This document shows positions 1 through 8,399 of a stretch of 63,624 nucleotides of DNA, one piece after another. Under the pieces are notes generated by a model. The model ran no database searches. It was not told the DNA's origin and saw nothing but the letters and a program-made list of their open reading frames with translations. Position numbers and translations under genes: made by a program. This DNA comes from Burkholderiales bacterium (GTDB taxonomy: Bacteria; Pseudomonadota; Gammaproteobacteria; Burkholderiales; SG8-39): contig JACZJV010000132.1 in NCBI GenBank assembly GCA_014860355.1, positions 1 to 63,624 of the forward strand. The letters run 5' to 3'. Positions within the stretch are counted from its first letter, which is position 1, and each line of letters begins with the position of its first letter.

Positions 1-171
1 CGGCGCCCCGCCATCCACGAGCTGCTTCGCCTGGTCTGCCGTAACCATGGTCCCGCCTTCGAGGCTCATCGGAGTCTCGGCGGCAAATGCCGCAGTCGCA
101 GCTGCGCCAAGCACCACCGCACACAGCGTTTTCGCCAGTCCGCCCAACATCCGGTTCGTAAGATATTTCAT
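1..171 (-). CDS. Exported protein, 5' end only (possibly rhodanese-like)
   Basis: The first 57 codons of a gene that runs off the left edge. The N-terminus has a basic stretch (MKYLTNR), a hydrophobic Ala-rich core and an AFAAE-type cleavage site near residue 30, so it is a Sec signal peptide. The mature part begins with residues resembling the entry to a rhodanese domain (VTADQAKQLVDGGA), in which sulfurtransferases usually read 'V-A-x-L-L-x-x-G-x-x-x-x-D-V-R', but the catalytic loop lies outside the window. The neighbour on the same strand is a YeiH-type transporter often linked to sulfur compounds, which fits. The rhodanese assignment is inference; the signal peptide is clear. Confidence 0.6.
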   Translation of the reverse strand, partial: MKYLTNRMLGGLAKTLCAVVLGAAATAAFAAETPMSLEGGTMVTADQAKQLVDGGAP

Positions 172-361
172 TTAAAACCCCCTTCAGTAGTAAAGATTAT
201 GAAATAAACAACAGGTAAAACAATCGTCACTGACCTACCACCCCGTCCGCGCCGCCTTCATCCGCCGTCATGCCGAAGTCGGAACGGTTCAAGCCATATA
301 TATAGCGACGCTTCCCCCGCATTGGACATATCGGCCAGAACAATGAGTAGTTGTGCACACA

Positions 362-385
362 TTTGTATGGGTTTTGTAACAACTA
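362..385. promoter_or_regulatory. Element shared with 1705-1728, upstream of the exported protein gene
   Basis: A 24-bp stretch ending in TGTAACAACTA, matching 21 of 24 bases at 1705-1728. It sits about 190 bp before the start of the exported protein gene; the other copy sits about 130 bp before the YeiH-type gene, in the same orientation. The surrounding 172-465 interval has no gene and is AT-richer than its neighbours. A common operator for the two genes is inferred. Confidence 0.35.
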
Positions 386-465
386 TGATGAATAGATCAA
401 ATAGTTGGATTCGAGACGCTCGATGTTTTTGCATTGAATCAAGGCGATTAAGCATAAGTAAGCCT

Positions 466-1572
466 CTAGGCGAGCAGCAGCTTGGCGGCAAGCCCGCCGC
501 CGAAGACGAGCCAGACCGCGAGGATGCCGGCCAGCATGAACGGCCTCGGCCCGACGCTCCTGATCCTCTCCCAGGTAGTTTCGATGCCAAGCCCTGCCAT
601 GGCGACGCACAACAGAGCGGTGTCGAGCGCATTGATCGAGGAGACGGCGTTCGCCGGCAGCAGCGCCGCGCTGTTGAACAGCATCGTGCCGACGAACATC
701 ACCGCGAACCAAGGGATCGGAATGTTCGGCTTTTGCGCGGAGTGCGTAGCGTTCCCTCGTATGTGGACGCGCGACCACAGCGCGGCGCCGAGCAGCAGGA
801 CGGGCGCGAGGAACAACACGCGGCCCATCTTGGCCGTTACGGCAGCGTCGCTCGCCTGTGCACCAATTGCCGCAGACGCAGCCACAACCTGGGCGACCTC
901 GTGCACGGTTGCGCCGAGATACACGCCGAACTCGCGTTCGCCGAAGCCGAGCCATCCGGATGACCAGAGCAGGGGATACAGCAGCATGGCCGAGGTACCG
1001 AACACCACGACGCTCGCGACCGCGACGGCAGTCTTCGCGTGTCCCCCATGAACGATCGGCGTAGTCGCCAACACGGCGGCGGCGCCGCAGATCCCCGCGC
1101 CGGCAGAGCACATCGCAGTCGTCTCGGGGTCCATCTTGAGCAGTTTCGTGCCGACCAGCATGCCGAGCCCTAAGGTCGACACCACCACAAATGCGTCCAG
1201 CCCGATGCCACCCCATCCGATCGCGGCGACATCCGAGGTGGTCAGCCGAAATCCATATAGGACAATCGCCGTCCTCAACACTTGGCGTGTTGCGTAATGT
1301 ACGCCCTCCGCCCACTCGCCCGGCATACGCCCCTTCAGCGTGTTGCCGTACGTGGCGCCGAGAAGCATCGCCAGCAGCAGCGGCGATAGCGGCGGCATCC
1401 ACGGAATCTCCGTGATCCACATGGCGGCCATTGCCACCGAAGCCGCCAGCCACAACCCGTTCAGGAAGTCCAGTTTGTGGTGCGCCTTGTGGTACGCCCG
1501 CTCCGGCCCTTGGGCCGGTTGCAGCACATGTGCCGGCGCGGCGGTTGCGGCTTCTGTCATCGACGCACTCAT
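466..1572 (-). CDS. YeiH/UPF0324 family putative sulfate (sulfur compound) exporter
   Basis: An integral membrane protein of 368 residues with about ten hydrophobic segments, matching the UPF0324/YeiH family. Family signatures visible include the first-half motif MLLGATYGN, the loop CSAGAGICGAAAVLA and the following TPIVHGGHAKTAVA. Members are annotated as putative sulfate exporters; the substrate is not proven here. I chose the ATG at 1572 because an AGGAG ribosome site lies nine bases ahead of it; the ATG two codons earlier would be only three bases from that site. It is followed on the same strand by the truncated exported protein, and the two share an upstream element. Confidence 0.85.
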   Translation of the reverse strand: MSASMTEAATAAPAHVLQPAQGPERAYHKAHHKLDFLNGLWLAASVAMAAMWITEIPWMPPLSPLLLAMLLGATYGNTLKGRMPGEWAEGVHYATRQVLRTAIVLYGFRLTTSDVAAIGWGGIGLDAFVVVSTLGLGMLVGTKLLKMDPETTAMCSAGAGICGAAAVLATTPIVHGGHAKTAVAVASVVVFGTSAMLLYPLLWSSGWLGFGEREFGVYLGATVHEVAQVVAASAAIGAQASDAAVTAKMGRVLFLAPVLLLGAALWSRVHIRGNATHSAQKPNIPIPWFAVMFVGTMLFNSAALLPANAVSSINALDTALLCVAMAGLGIETTWERIRSVGPRPFMLAGILAVWLVFGGGLAAKLLLA

Positions 1573-1895
1573 TCCCATCCTCTCCTCTTGCGTTGTTATT
1601 GACGGCTTTGCGCTGTAACGACAAAGCGGTTTGCATCACAAGTTTTTCCACACGCGCAGCTTACGGTGGCCACGGCAGGAATTCGTGCGCAAATTTGTAT
1701 TGCTTTTGTATTGCTTGTGTAACAACTAGAACTCGATTTCCAACGAGAGAAATCAAGATGCCGCAAAATTGGTCGCGATAGAACAGCGCAATGCGGCGAA
1801 AGGAGATGGCCCTAGGCGGGCCTTACAAATATTTGGTCAGGGGGCTGACCCAAGCCAGCGCGGGGGGACGCGTCCCCCTCGTCTTGTCAGCCTGT
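1573..1895. other. Gene-free interval with upstream region of the YeiH-type gene
   Basis: About 320 bp between two leftward genes. It holds the ribosome site and probable promoter region of the YeiH-type gene, the shared element at 1705-1728, and a perfect 16-bp palindrome at 1863-1878 just beyond the response regulator stop. The palindrome has no T-run, so it is not a standard terminator. No protein gene is convincing here. Confidence 0.5.
1705..1728. promoter_or_regulatory. Element shared with 362-385, upstream of YeiH-type gene
   Basis: Second copy of the 24-bp element (21 of 24 identical to 362-385). It is preceded by a related repeat of TTTGTATTG, so the sequence TTTGTATTGC occurs in tandem around 1693-1714. 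Same orientation and similar placement relative to a leftward gene. Read as a candidate operator. Confidence 0.35.
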
Positions 1896-2618
1896 CTAAT
1901 TCCAGGCGCTGGGGCTGAACAGATAGCCTTTGGCGCGGACGGTCTTGATGCGGTGGGGATTGTTGGTGTCGTCGCCCAGGCGCTTGCGCAGGCGTGAAAT
2001 GCGCATGTCGATCGAGCGGTCGAAGCCGCCGTATTCGAGGCCGCGCATATGCATCATGATGGTGTCGCGCGAGAGGACTTCGCCGGCGTGGCTCGCAAGC
2101 TGCCACAGCAGGTCGAATTCGGCGGTGGTGAACTGGATCTCGTCGTCTCCGAGGTACACCGAACGCGTGGAGCGGTCGATGCGAAATTGGCCGAAACGGT
2201 ATTCAGGGCCAGCGTCCGTTTCGCTGGAATCCGGTTCTGCCGCGTTGGAACGGCGCAGCAAAGCCATGAGGTGCGCAAACACGACCGCCGGTTGTGCCGG
2301 CTTGGGCAGGTAATCGTCTGCGCCTAGTTCGAGTCCGAGAACATGATCGACCTCGTTGATACGCCCGGTAACCATGATGATGGGACTCAGGTAGCGCGTT
2401 CGAACTTCCCGGCAGACTTCGAAGCCGTCCTTGCCCGGCAGATTGCAGTCGAGCACGACTGCGTCGGGCTGCGTCGAGATGATGCGCTTGACTGCGGCGT
2501 CACCGCGTATTTCATGCTCGACCGTCAGTCCCCTGCCCTCCAGGTACGAAGAGAGGAGCAGCGCGGTTACCTCGTCGTCCTCAACCAGCAGTATTTTTCT
2601 TTGAGCGACTTGTGACAT
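1896..2618 (-). CDS. Orphan OmpR-family response regulator
   Basis: A 240-residue two-domain regulator. Residues 8-125 form a receiver domain (acidic pair in LLVEDDE, phosphoacceptor Asp in LDCNLPGKDG, conserved Thr in MVTGR, Lys in LPKPAQP). Residues about 140-238 form an OmpR/PhoB winged helix ending in the typical RAKGYLF strand. I place the start at the ATG at 2618, which gives the usual family length; a longer in-frame reading to 2711 adds 31 residues with no domain. No histidine kinase is adjacent, so the partner is elsewhere. Its signal and targets cannot be told from the sequence. Confidence 0.88.
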   Translation of the reverse strand: MSQVAQRKILLVEDDEVTALLLSSYLEGRGLTVEHEIRGDAAVKRIISTQPDAVVLDCNLPGKDGFEVCREVRTRYLSPIIMVTGRINEVDHVLGLELGADDYLPKPAQPAVVFAHLMALLRRSNAAEPDSSETDAGPEYRFGQFRIDRSTRSVYLGDDEIQFTTAEFDLLWQLASHAGEVLSRDTIMMHMRGLEYGGFDRSIDMRISRLRKRLGDDTNNPHRIKTVRAKGYLFSPSAWN

Positions 2619-2882
2619 ATGCCGTATGCGGGAGATTAGGATGGTCGGATTGTAGTGGCTGCCCACCTCTTTTATCGGCAGAAGTGACTGTATTTTCAAG
2701 CCCTTTTCCACAATTTAATTTTTGTTCTATTTAAACAGTCACTTGACGGTTCTGCCACAGGGGAAAGACCCGTTTCTCCAACCTGAGCGCACCAGACGCG
2801 GCCCCCTGGCCCGTATAAAATCCCCTCCGGAGCGGGCACCCCCGGAAAACCGGGAGTTGCACCCGCATCAAGCAGGCCACGA

Positions 2883-3197
2883 ATGGCAAAGTCCGGCATC
2901 ACGCAGCAAGATCTGGAATGGGCAAGACGCGCGGAACAGCGCATCGTCGTTGCATTGCTGCTGGCTTCGGCCCTCGGCTGGGGATTCTATAGCTTGCTCG
3001 CGACGAAATTGTTTTATCCCCTGTTGGTCATCAGAGCGCTCATCGTTGGCATCTGTCTGGTCTTCGTAACCGCGTTCGTTCTTATCGTCCCGGCCGAAAG
3101 CGTCCTTTATTTGGCTTCACCGCGCTATCGTCGGGTACGGCGATATGAACGCGCACGCAAGAAGCTGCGTGCGCGGCATGAGGCGCATGGCGCATAG
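2883..3197 (+). CDS. Small membrane protein, two hydrophobic segments
   Basis: A 104-residue protein I do not recognise. It has a polar N-terminus, two hydrophobic segments at about residues 20-42 and 46-68, and a strongly basic C-terminal tail (RYRRVRRYERARKKLRARHE). The topology suggests an inner-membrane hairpin with the basic tail in the cytoplasm. It stands alone between a divergent response regulator and a metallo-hydrolase on the same strand. A TATAAA-type -10 sequence lies about 65 bp upstream (near 2813). Coding character is supported by its codon bias and hydrophobicity pattern only. Confidence 0.6.
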   Translation: MAKSGITQQDLEWARRAEQRIVVALLLASALGWGFYSLLATKLFYPLLVIRALIVGICLVFVTAFVLIVPAESVLYLASPRYRRVRRYERARKKLRARHEAHGA

Positions 3198-3277
3198 GCA
3201 GCCGGCCGAGAAATGCTGCAGAGCGAGCCCGCTGCCTCGTCGATTGCCGCAGGCCGCGGGAAGCTATACTTGCGCCG

Positions 3278-4216
3278 ATGCGCTATGCCAATCTTGACGG
3301 CCGCTCCCGCAATTCCAGCCTTGCGAAAATCCTGCAATGGCAATTGGGCTGGCACGACGAGAAGCGCCCGCGCACGCCGCGCTCGGGCGTGCCGGTGCCC
3401 ACGGTCGCGAACGATGGCAAAGCCTTGCGCGGAGCCGGCCTGGACGCCCTCACCTGGATCGGGCACGCCTCGTTCCTGATCCAGCTTGGCGGCAAGAGCG
3501 CGCTGATAGACCCGGTGATGTCCCCGGCCATCGCCGGGTTCATTCCGCGCAACGTCGCGCCGGGCCTGGCGTGGCCGGCGCTGCCGAAGATCGACGTGGT
3601 GCTGGTTACGCACAACCACCGCGACCACATGGATGTGCCCACGCTGAAGCGCCTCGGCCCGGACCCGGTCTACGCGGTGCCGCGCGGTCTCGGTCGCTGG
3701 TTCGAGCGCGCCGGATTGCGCCGCGTCGTCGAAATGGCGTGGTGGCAGCAGGAAGAAATCGAAGGGCTGAACATTACCTTCGTGCCGGCAGAGCACTGGA
3801 GCCGCCGCTGGCTGCTGGACACCAACACGACCTGGTGGGGCGGCTACGTCGTCGAGCGCGGCGGCCTGCGCGTCTATCACTCCGGCGACACGGCATGGTT
3901 CGACGGCTTCGCGCAAATCGGCGCGCGTTGCGGCGAAATCCACGCGGCGATGCTGCCGATAGGCGCCTATGCGCCGCGCTGGTTCATGCGCCAACAGCAC
4001 ATGGATCCGGCCGACGCGGTGCGCGCGTACTCGGCGCTGGGCGCCAAGCGCTTCGTCGCCATGCACTGGGGCACGTTCAAGCTGACCGACGAGGATCTGC
4101 GCGAACCGCCCGAACTCCTGCGCGAAATCTGGAAACGCGAGAACCTCGCCGAGGCACCGCTCGCAATTCCGGCGATTGGCGAGACGCTGCTGTTGAATGG
4201 ACGCGGCGCCCGTTGA
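3278..4216 (+). CDS. MBL-fold metallo-hydrolase, NAPE-PLD/UlaG-like
   Basis: A 312-residue metallo-beta-lactamase-fold hydrolase. The zinc signature HxHxDH is complete (His112, His114, Asp116, His117). Further ligands are seen in AEHWS, in YHSGDTAWFDGF and in the late MHWGTFKLTDE. The last block with its trailing 'EPP' segment and the opening TWIGHASFLIQ are typical of the COG2220 group related to N-acyl-phosphatidylethanolamine phospholipase D. The substrate is unknown. It converges on the cupin gene 14 bp downstream. Confidence 0.88.
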   Translation: MRYANLDGRSRNSSLAKILQWQLGWHDEKRPRTPRSGVPVPTVANDGKALRGAGLDALTWIGHASFLIQLGGKSALIDPVMSPAIAGFIPRNVAPGLAWPALPKIDVVLVTHNHRDHMDVPTLKRLGPDPVYAVPRGLGRWFERAGLRRVVEMAWWQQEEIEGLNITFVPAEHWSRRWLLDTNTTWWGGYVVERGGLRVYHSGDTAWFDGFAQIGARCGEIHAAMLPIGAYAPRWFMRQQHMDPADAVRAYSALGAKRFVAMHWGTFKLTDEDLREPPELLREIWKRENLAEAPLAIPAIGETLLLNGRGAR

Positions 4217-4229
4217 GGGTCGGCGCCGC

Positions 4230-4604
4230 CTACGCGTCGTCTACAGGCGTAGTGGCGACGATGAAGGTGAGGTCGGTGAGGCCAGCGTTCGTAATCGAGT
4301 GCTCCACCCCGGGCGGGATGTAGATGACGTCGTGCTTGCGCACCAGCTGGCGCTTGCCGTCCATTTCCATCATGCCCTCGCCGTCGAGCACGTGGTACAC
4401 CTGTTCCTGCACCTTGTGCGTGTGCAGCGCCACATGCGCCATCGGCTGATAAGTGGAGATGCGGTAATCGATCAGGCGCGAGCCCGCCGTCTCCGGACGC
4501 ACCAGGGGTTTGGACAGCGCGCCGCCGAAATGGCCCGGGAACTCCTGCCACGGCACTTCCACCACGTTGCGGATCAGCGCGGCCGGCTTTTGTTTGCTTT
4601 TCAT
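4230..4604 (-). CDS. Single-domain cupin protein
   Basis: A 124-residue beta-barrel protein of the cupin superfamily. Cupin motif 1 is seen as HVALHTHKVQEQVYHVLDGEG and motif 2 as DVIYIPPGVEHSITN; the His pair, Glu/Gln and late His that bind metal are present. The ATG at 4604 follows an AAGGAAG ribosome site. It lies downstream of, and on the same strand as, the thiamine-diphosphate enzyme, so the two probably work on one pathway, but a MITE-like hairpin element sits between them. The reaction is unknown; many such cupins are dioxygenases, isomerases or sugar-binding sensors. Confidence 0.85.
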   Translation of the reverse strand: MKSKQKPAALIRNVVEVPWQEFPGHFGGALSKPLVRPETAGSRLIDYRISTYQPMAHVALHTHKVQEQVYHVLDGEGMMEMDGKRQLVRKHDVIYIPPGVEHSITNAGLTDLTFIVATTPVDDA

Positions 4605-4636
4605 TCCCACTTCCTTAGTGTCCATTTCGAAATTAG

Positions 4637-4748
4637 CTGTCATTCGGAAGCCGTCCCCCAAGGGGACTTCCTTCGGGGCGAAGGCCGAGGAATCTGCTTG
4701 TTGCTTCATCAAAGAAAAGCAGATTCCTCGCTCTGCTCGGAATGACAG
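4637..4748. mobile_element. MITE-like intergenic inverted repeat
   Basis: A 112-bp non-coding element bounded by perfect 9-bp inverted termini, CTGTCATTC at 4637-4645 and its complement at 4740-4748. Inside is a strong hairpin with 13-bp arms, GAGGAATCTGCTT at 4687-4699 and the complement at 4717-4729. The terminal sequence followed by GAGGAATCTG resembles a dispersed intergenic repeat known from many bacterial genomes. It is inserted between the thiamine-diphosphate enzyme and the cupin gene, where the RNA hairpin may affect expression or stability of the downstream cistron. Confidence 0.7.
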
Positions 4749-4767
4749 TTGCTGCGCACGCAGCAGC

Positions 4768-6552
4768 TCATTTCGCCGGAACGTACTTCTCGCCGAACAC
4801 CGGCTCCTTGTGCGGAATCGGCGGCAGTGCCCAGGCGCCGGTGCCGGGCGGGCGGATGTTGGCGTCGACGTGCACGTCGATGAGGCAAGGCTTGTTGAGC
4901 GCGACGGCGTGCGCCAGCGCACCCTTGAAATCCTCGGATTTCGTGACCGTGAATCCTTCCACGCCGGCGGCGCGCGCCCAGGCGGCGAAGTCCGGGTTGT
5001 AGGGCTTTTGCCCGCCCGGCTGGTAGAAGCCGGTGCCGATCTCGCGTCCGTCGAAATAGGCGTACTGCAGATCGCGGATCGCAGCCCAGGAAAAATTGTT
5101 CCACACCACCCAGATCGCCGGGATGTTGTATTCCACCGCGGTGCAAAGCACATGCGGCACCATGGTGAAGCCGCCGTCGCCGCAGATCGAGACGCAGGGC
5201 CGATCGGGTGCCGCGAGCTTCGCGCCCAGGATCGAGCTCGGGCCGAAGCCCATGCCGGAATAGCCCCAGGTGTTGAGCATGGTCTGCGGCCGGCGCGCGC
5301 TCCAGAACTGCATGAACCAGTTGTGGTGGATGCCGGAGTCGAGCGAAATAATCGCATCGTCGGGCAGCACCGCGCGGCAGTCGGCGACGATGCGCTCGGG
5401 CCGCAAGGGCGAAGCATGAATCTCGAAGTTGGGCTTGATGTAGGCTTCCCATTCGGCGCGCCACTTGGCGATGTCGGCTTTCCACTCTTTCAACCGCGTC
5501 GACTTGTCCACCTTGCGCGTGGACAATTCGCCCAGGAGCTGGATAAGGAAGATGCGCGCGTCCGCCAACACACCCAGGTCGGGCGCGTAGTTGCGCCCGA
5601 TCTCGGCGTGATCGACGTCGACGTGTATCAGCTTCGCCTGCGGGAAATTCCACGAATAGCCGGGCATCCACGACGAGGAGGAGCGGTCGTCGAAGCGCGC
5701 GCCCAGCGTCAGCACCAGGTCGGTGTGCCGCCCGGCCTGGTTCGCCGGGTAGGCGCCGTTCCTGCCGATGAAGCCGAGCGAAAGCGGGTCTGTCATGTCC
5801 AGGCAGCCCATGCCATTGGGCGAGCTGATCACCGGGATCTGCAGCGCGTGCGCGAATTCGGTCAGTTCCTTGCTGCCCTCCGAAAGCGTCATCCCGTGGC
5901 CGATGAAGATCACCGGGCTCTTTGCCTGCAACACCATGTCCAGCGACTTGCGGATGTCCTCTGGCGATCCACCGCTGCGGCGCAGCTGGAAGCCGTGCCA
6001 TTCGGACTCCAGCGCCACATCCGCCTCCTCCTGAAACAGGTTGAACGGTATATCGACGTTGACCGGCCCGGGCCGTCCGCTGGTCATGGTCGTCACCGCC
6101 TGGCGCAGCGCCAGCGGCAGCATGTCCACCCGGGTCGGCTGGAAGCTGCGCTTTACCACCGGGCGAATCACGTTCGGAAAATCCGCCTGGTTGTGCCGGT
6201 TGAGCTCCTGGAATGGGCCGCGGTTGAACTGCGAAGTCGGCACGTTGGCCGTGATCGCAAGCAGCGCAGAGGAGTCCGTCTGCGCGACCGCCATCGACAT
6301 GATCAGGTTGGCCGAGCCCGGACCCGTGGAGGTCAGCGTTGCGACAGGCTGATGTTTCACCCGGAAATACCCGTCCGCCATATGGCCCGCGACCTGTTCG
6401 TGGCGCGGCGAAACCAGCTTGATCTTGTCGCGGACTTCGTACAGCCCGTCCAGCAATCCGATGTTGCCGTGGCCGCAGATGCCGAAGACGTACGGAATTT
6501 TTTCCTTTACCAGGAACTCCGAGATCAGGGTTGCGCCCTTTATTTTTGGCAT
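4768..6552 (-). CDS. Thiamine-diphosphate-dependent enzyme, acetolactate synthase-like
   Basis: A 594-residue three-domain ThDP enzyme of the IlvB/benzoylformate decarboxylase type. The N-terminal pyrimidine-binding domain has the catalytic glutamate in SPRHEQ (Glu52). The central Rossmann domain spans about 200-345 (PVIFIGHGMTLSE). The C-terminal domain has the ThDP motif starting at CGDGGFTM and ending in VVWNNFSW about 30 residues on. It lacks features that would single out true acetolactate synthase and no small subunit is nearby, so it may be a decarboxylase or carboligase of another pathway. A strong sigma-70-type promoter lies about 110 bp upstream, and a cupin follows on the same strand. 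Confidence 0.85.
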   Translation of the reverse strand: MPKIKGATLISEFLVKEKIPYVFGICGHGNIGLLDGLYEVRDKIKLVSPRHEQVAGHMADGYFRVKHQPVATLTSTGPGSANLIMSMAVAQTDSSALLAITANVPTSQFNRGPFQELNRHNQADFPNVIRPVVKRSFQPTRVDMLPLALRQAVTTMTSGRPGPVNVDIPFNLFQEEADVALESEWHGFQLRRSGGSPEDIRKSLDMVLQAKSPVIFIGHGMTLSEGSKELTEFAHALQIPVISSPNGMGCLDMTDPLSLGFIGRNGAYPANQAGRHTDLVLTLGARFDDRSSSSWMPGYSWNFPQAKLIHVDVDHAEIGRNYAPDLGVLADARIFLIQLLGELSTRKVDKSTRLKEWKADIAKWRAEWEAYIKPNFEIHASPLRPERIVADCRAVLPDDAIISLDSGIHHNWFMQFWSARRPQTMLNTWGYSGMGFGPSSILGAKLAAPDRPCVSICGDGGFTMVPHVLCTAVEYNIPAIWVVWNNFSWAAIRDLQYAYFDGREIGTGFYQPGGQKPYNPDFAAWARAAGVEGFTVTKSEDFKGALAHAVALNKPCLIDVHVDANIRPPGTGAWALPPIPHKEPVFGEKYVPAK

Positions 6553-6667
6553 GACGTTTTGGCCTTCCGACAGGAATGCGCCTGGTCCCGCTGCTGTTCG
6601 CCCGGGGCGAAGCTTGCAGCAATTGCCCCGGGGCGGCGCGGCGCCCAGGATGCGGGAAATGGGGATA

Positions 6668-6697
6668 TTTATAAGTCTTCACATGGTCGCATGTCAA
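6668..6697 (-). promoter_or_regulatory. Sigma-70-type promoter for the ThDP enzyme gene
   Basis: On the minus strand TTGACA (6697-6692) is followed after 18 bp by TATAAA (6673-6668). The predicted start near 6660 gives a leader of about 108 nt. The same 265-bp interval (6553-6817) must also hold the promoter of the divergent GST gene. Confidence 0.6.
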
Positions 6698-6817
6698 CCG
6701 ACATGGTAAAATATGCCTGGAGTCCTTACCGCCCGTGAGAATTCGCTTGGCGCACGCCCGCCCGGCCGCAGGCATTGCGTCAGTCTGCGGCAATTGGACA
6801 TAGGAGACACGCGCAAC

Positions 6818-7420
6818 ATGACCATGAAGCTCTGGTATTCCCCCGCATCGCCGTTCGTGCGCAAGGTCCTGGTTTTTGCCCACGAAACGGGCCTGGCGGA
6901 CAAGATCGCGCTGGTCCCGGGAAATGTGTGGGAACCGGACACCGAGATCACCAAGGACAATCCGCTCGGAAAAGTCCCGGCCCTCGCCACCCCTGATGGC
7001 GTCTTTGCCGGATCCTATCTCTGCTGCGAATATCTCGATTCCCTGCACGCCGGATCGCGGCTGATTCCGTTGGATGGACCCGAGCGCTGGCCGGTGTTGC
7101 AGCTACATGCATTTGCCGACGGCATGATCGAGGCCACGGTCGCCAGCATCACCGAACAGCTGCGCCGGCCCAAGGAATACGTCTACCAGGGCACGCTCGA
7201 TCGGCAGAACGCCAGGATCTCCCGCACGCTCGACCGGATCGCCGCGACGACGCTGGGGCAGACGACCAATATCGCGACGATTACCCTGGGCTGCGCCCTG
7301 GCCTATCTGGATTTTCGCGCGCCGCAACTCGCCTGGCGCGAGGGGCGCGGGGCGCTGGGCCTGTGGTACGACACGTTTTCGGCGCGCAAGTCCATGCAGG
7401 CGACTTTGCCCCACGCCTAG
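6818..7420 (+). CDS. Glutathione S-transferase family protein
   Basis: A 200-residue soluble GST. The thioredoxin-fold N-terminal domain carries the expected glutathione-site elements: the active-site region YSPASPFVRKV, the NPLGKVPAL turn with the conserved cis-Pro, and a Ser-containing block (GSYLCCEYLD). The all-alpha C-terminal domain includes NIATITLGCALAYLDFR, the usual N-capping region. The start at 6818 follows AGGAGA ten bases upstream; upstream in-frame sequence is not conserved-looking. Substrate unknown; such single GSTs usually act in detoxification or thiol transfer. Confidence 0.88.
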   Translation: MTMKLWYSPASPFVRKVLVFAHETGLADKIALVPGNVWEPDTEITKDNPLGKVPALATPDGVFAGSYLCCEYLDSLHAGSRLIPLDGPERWPVLQLHAFADGMIEATVASITEQLRRPKEYVYQGTLDRQNARISRTLDRIAATTLGQTTNIATITLGCALAYLDFRAPQLAWREGRGALGLWYDTFSARKSMQATLPHA

Positions 7421-7515
7421 GGTCTGCGCCGCCGTCGGATCCGCGCGTCTTGGGCCGCCCGGCTCGGGCTGGCGTTCGTCGATTAAATTGCGGCAGCGCG
7501 GATGCAGCCAAAGCG

Positions 7516-7572
7516 TCAGACCAGCAAGCCTCCGCCGTCGACATAGGCCACGCTGCCCGCGCAGCTGTCTGC
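7516..7572 (-). pseudogene. C-terminal remnant of a short-chain dehydrogenase/reductase
   Basis: Directly after the marR stop codon, and in the same frame, the minus strand reads ADSCAGSVAYVDGGGLLV then TGA. The GSVAYVDGG segment is the characteristic end of SDR enzymes (G-x-x-x-x-V-D-G-G). No other part of an SDR gene is seen; the region upstream is the intact marR. It is therefore a leftover tail, suggesting an SDR gene once followed marR and was deleted. The fragment is short, so chance resemblance is possible. Confidence 0.45.
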
Positions 7573-7575
7573 TGC

Positions 7576-8115
7576 CTAAATCTCCGACAAGGGCGTGGCT
7601 CGCGCCTTGGCGTCCTTGAATTTCATCAACCTGACGACTTCTCCGAGTTCTGCGTGCAGCGAATCCAGTCTGCGCGGCGGAAGATCCGCCAAAGCCTGCT
7701 GCAGTATTCCGACCAAGGGGCGCGGCGCGCGCTGCAGAAGTTTCGCGCCTTTGGCGCTCAGCTGCAGTTGCACTACGCGGTGATCCCTGCCGGTTCGTAC
7801 TCGCTTGACCAGGCCTAGTTCCTCCAGGCGCCGAAGCATGTTGCTCGCCGTGGACAGGTGTACTCCAAGTTGCCTCGCGAGATCGCTTACTTTGATGCCA
7901 GGCGCGCCCGCTATCTCCGCCATCGCCCACAGTTGCGCTCCGCTCATCCCGCACTCCTGCTCGACCCACTGATAGTGGCGCTTGATCGAGCGCAGCAGCA
8001 CGCGAAACTGTTTCAGCACCTCGAGCCGCTTATTCTGGGCAGGGGTAGTCGCGGTGTAGGCCGCAGCAATACCATTCCCGCCAGTACCGGACTCATCTGC
8101 TGTACGCTTTTCCAT
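7576..8115 (-). CDS. MarR-family transcriptional regulator
   Basis: A 179-residue winged-helix regulator. The core from about residue 35 to 155 has the MarR layout: helix HYQWVEQECGMSGAQLWAMAEI, recognition segment VSDLARQLGVHLSTASNMLRRLEELGLV, and the wing RTGRDHRVVQLQLSAKGAKLL with the conserved Asp-Arg. Start at the ATG at 8115 gives a usual family length with a short disordered N-terminus; a longer in-frame reading to 8421 has no recognisable content. It faces away from the candidate small RNA at 8435, whose promoter contains a palindrome that could be its operator. Ligand unknown. Confidence 0.85.
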   Translation of the reverse strand: MEKRTADESGTGGNGIAAAYTATTPAQNKRLEVLKQFRVLLRSIKRHYQWVEQECGMSGAQLWAMAEIAGAPGIKVSDLARQLGVHLSTASNMLRRLEELGLVKRVRTGRDHRVVQLQLSAKGAKLLQRAPRPLVGILQQALADLPPRRLDSLHAELGEVVRLMKFKDAKARATPLSEI

Positions 8116-8399
8116 TTCGCCGCACTGCCTTGGGTGAGAAATCAGTTGCCGTAGCCGCCTCAGGTTCTGACTGCAGAGCATCCATGGGATCCGCCATATG
8201 TGGAAGCAGAACCGGCATACCGCCTGCGTCAAGCGCATTTCGCCGGCGAGTCCGTGGCTACGCCGGCAGTCAGGCCCGCGCTCAAGGGTGCGATCATATC
8301 CAATCGCCTGGAATAGCGCCAACACAATGTATTGATGATGATTAACTCCGCTCACTAGCGCTACACCTGCTGGCACGCCGGCCGCATGTGCCGATAATA

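Noticed and set aside
1863-1878. Perfect 16-bp palindrome as a terminator for the response regulator
   Set aside because: It has no loop and no T-run on either strand.
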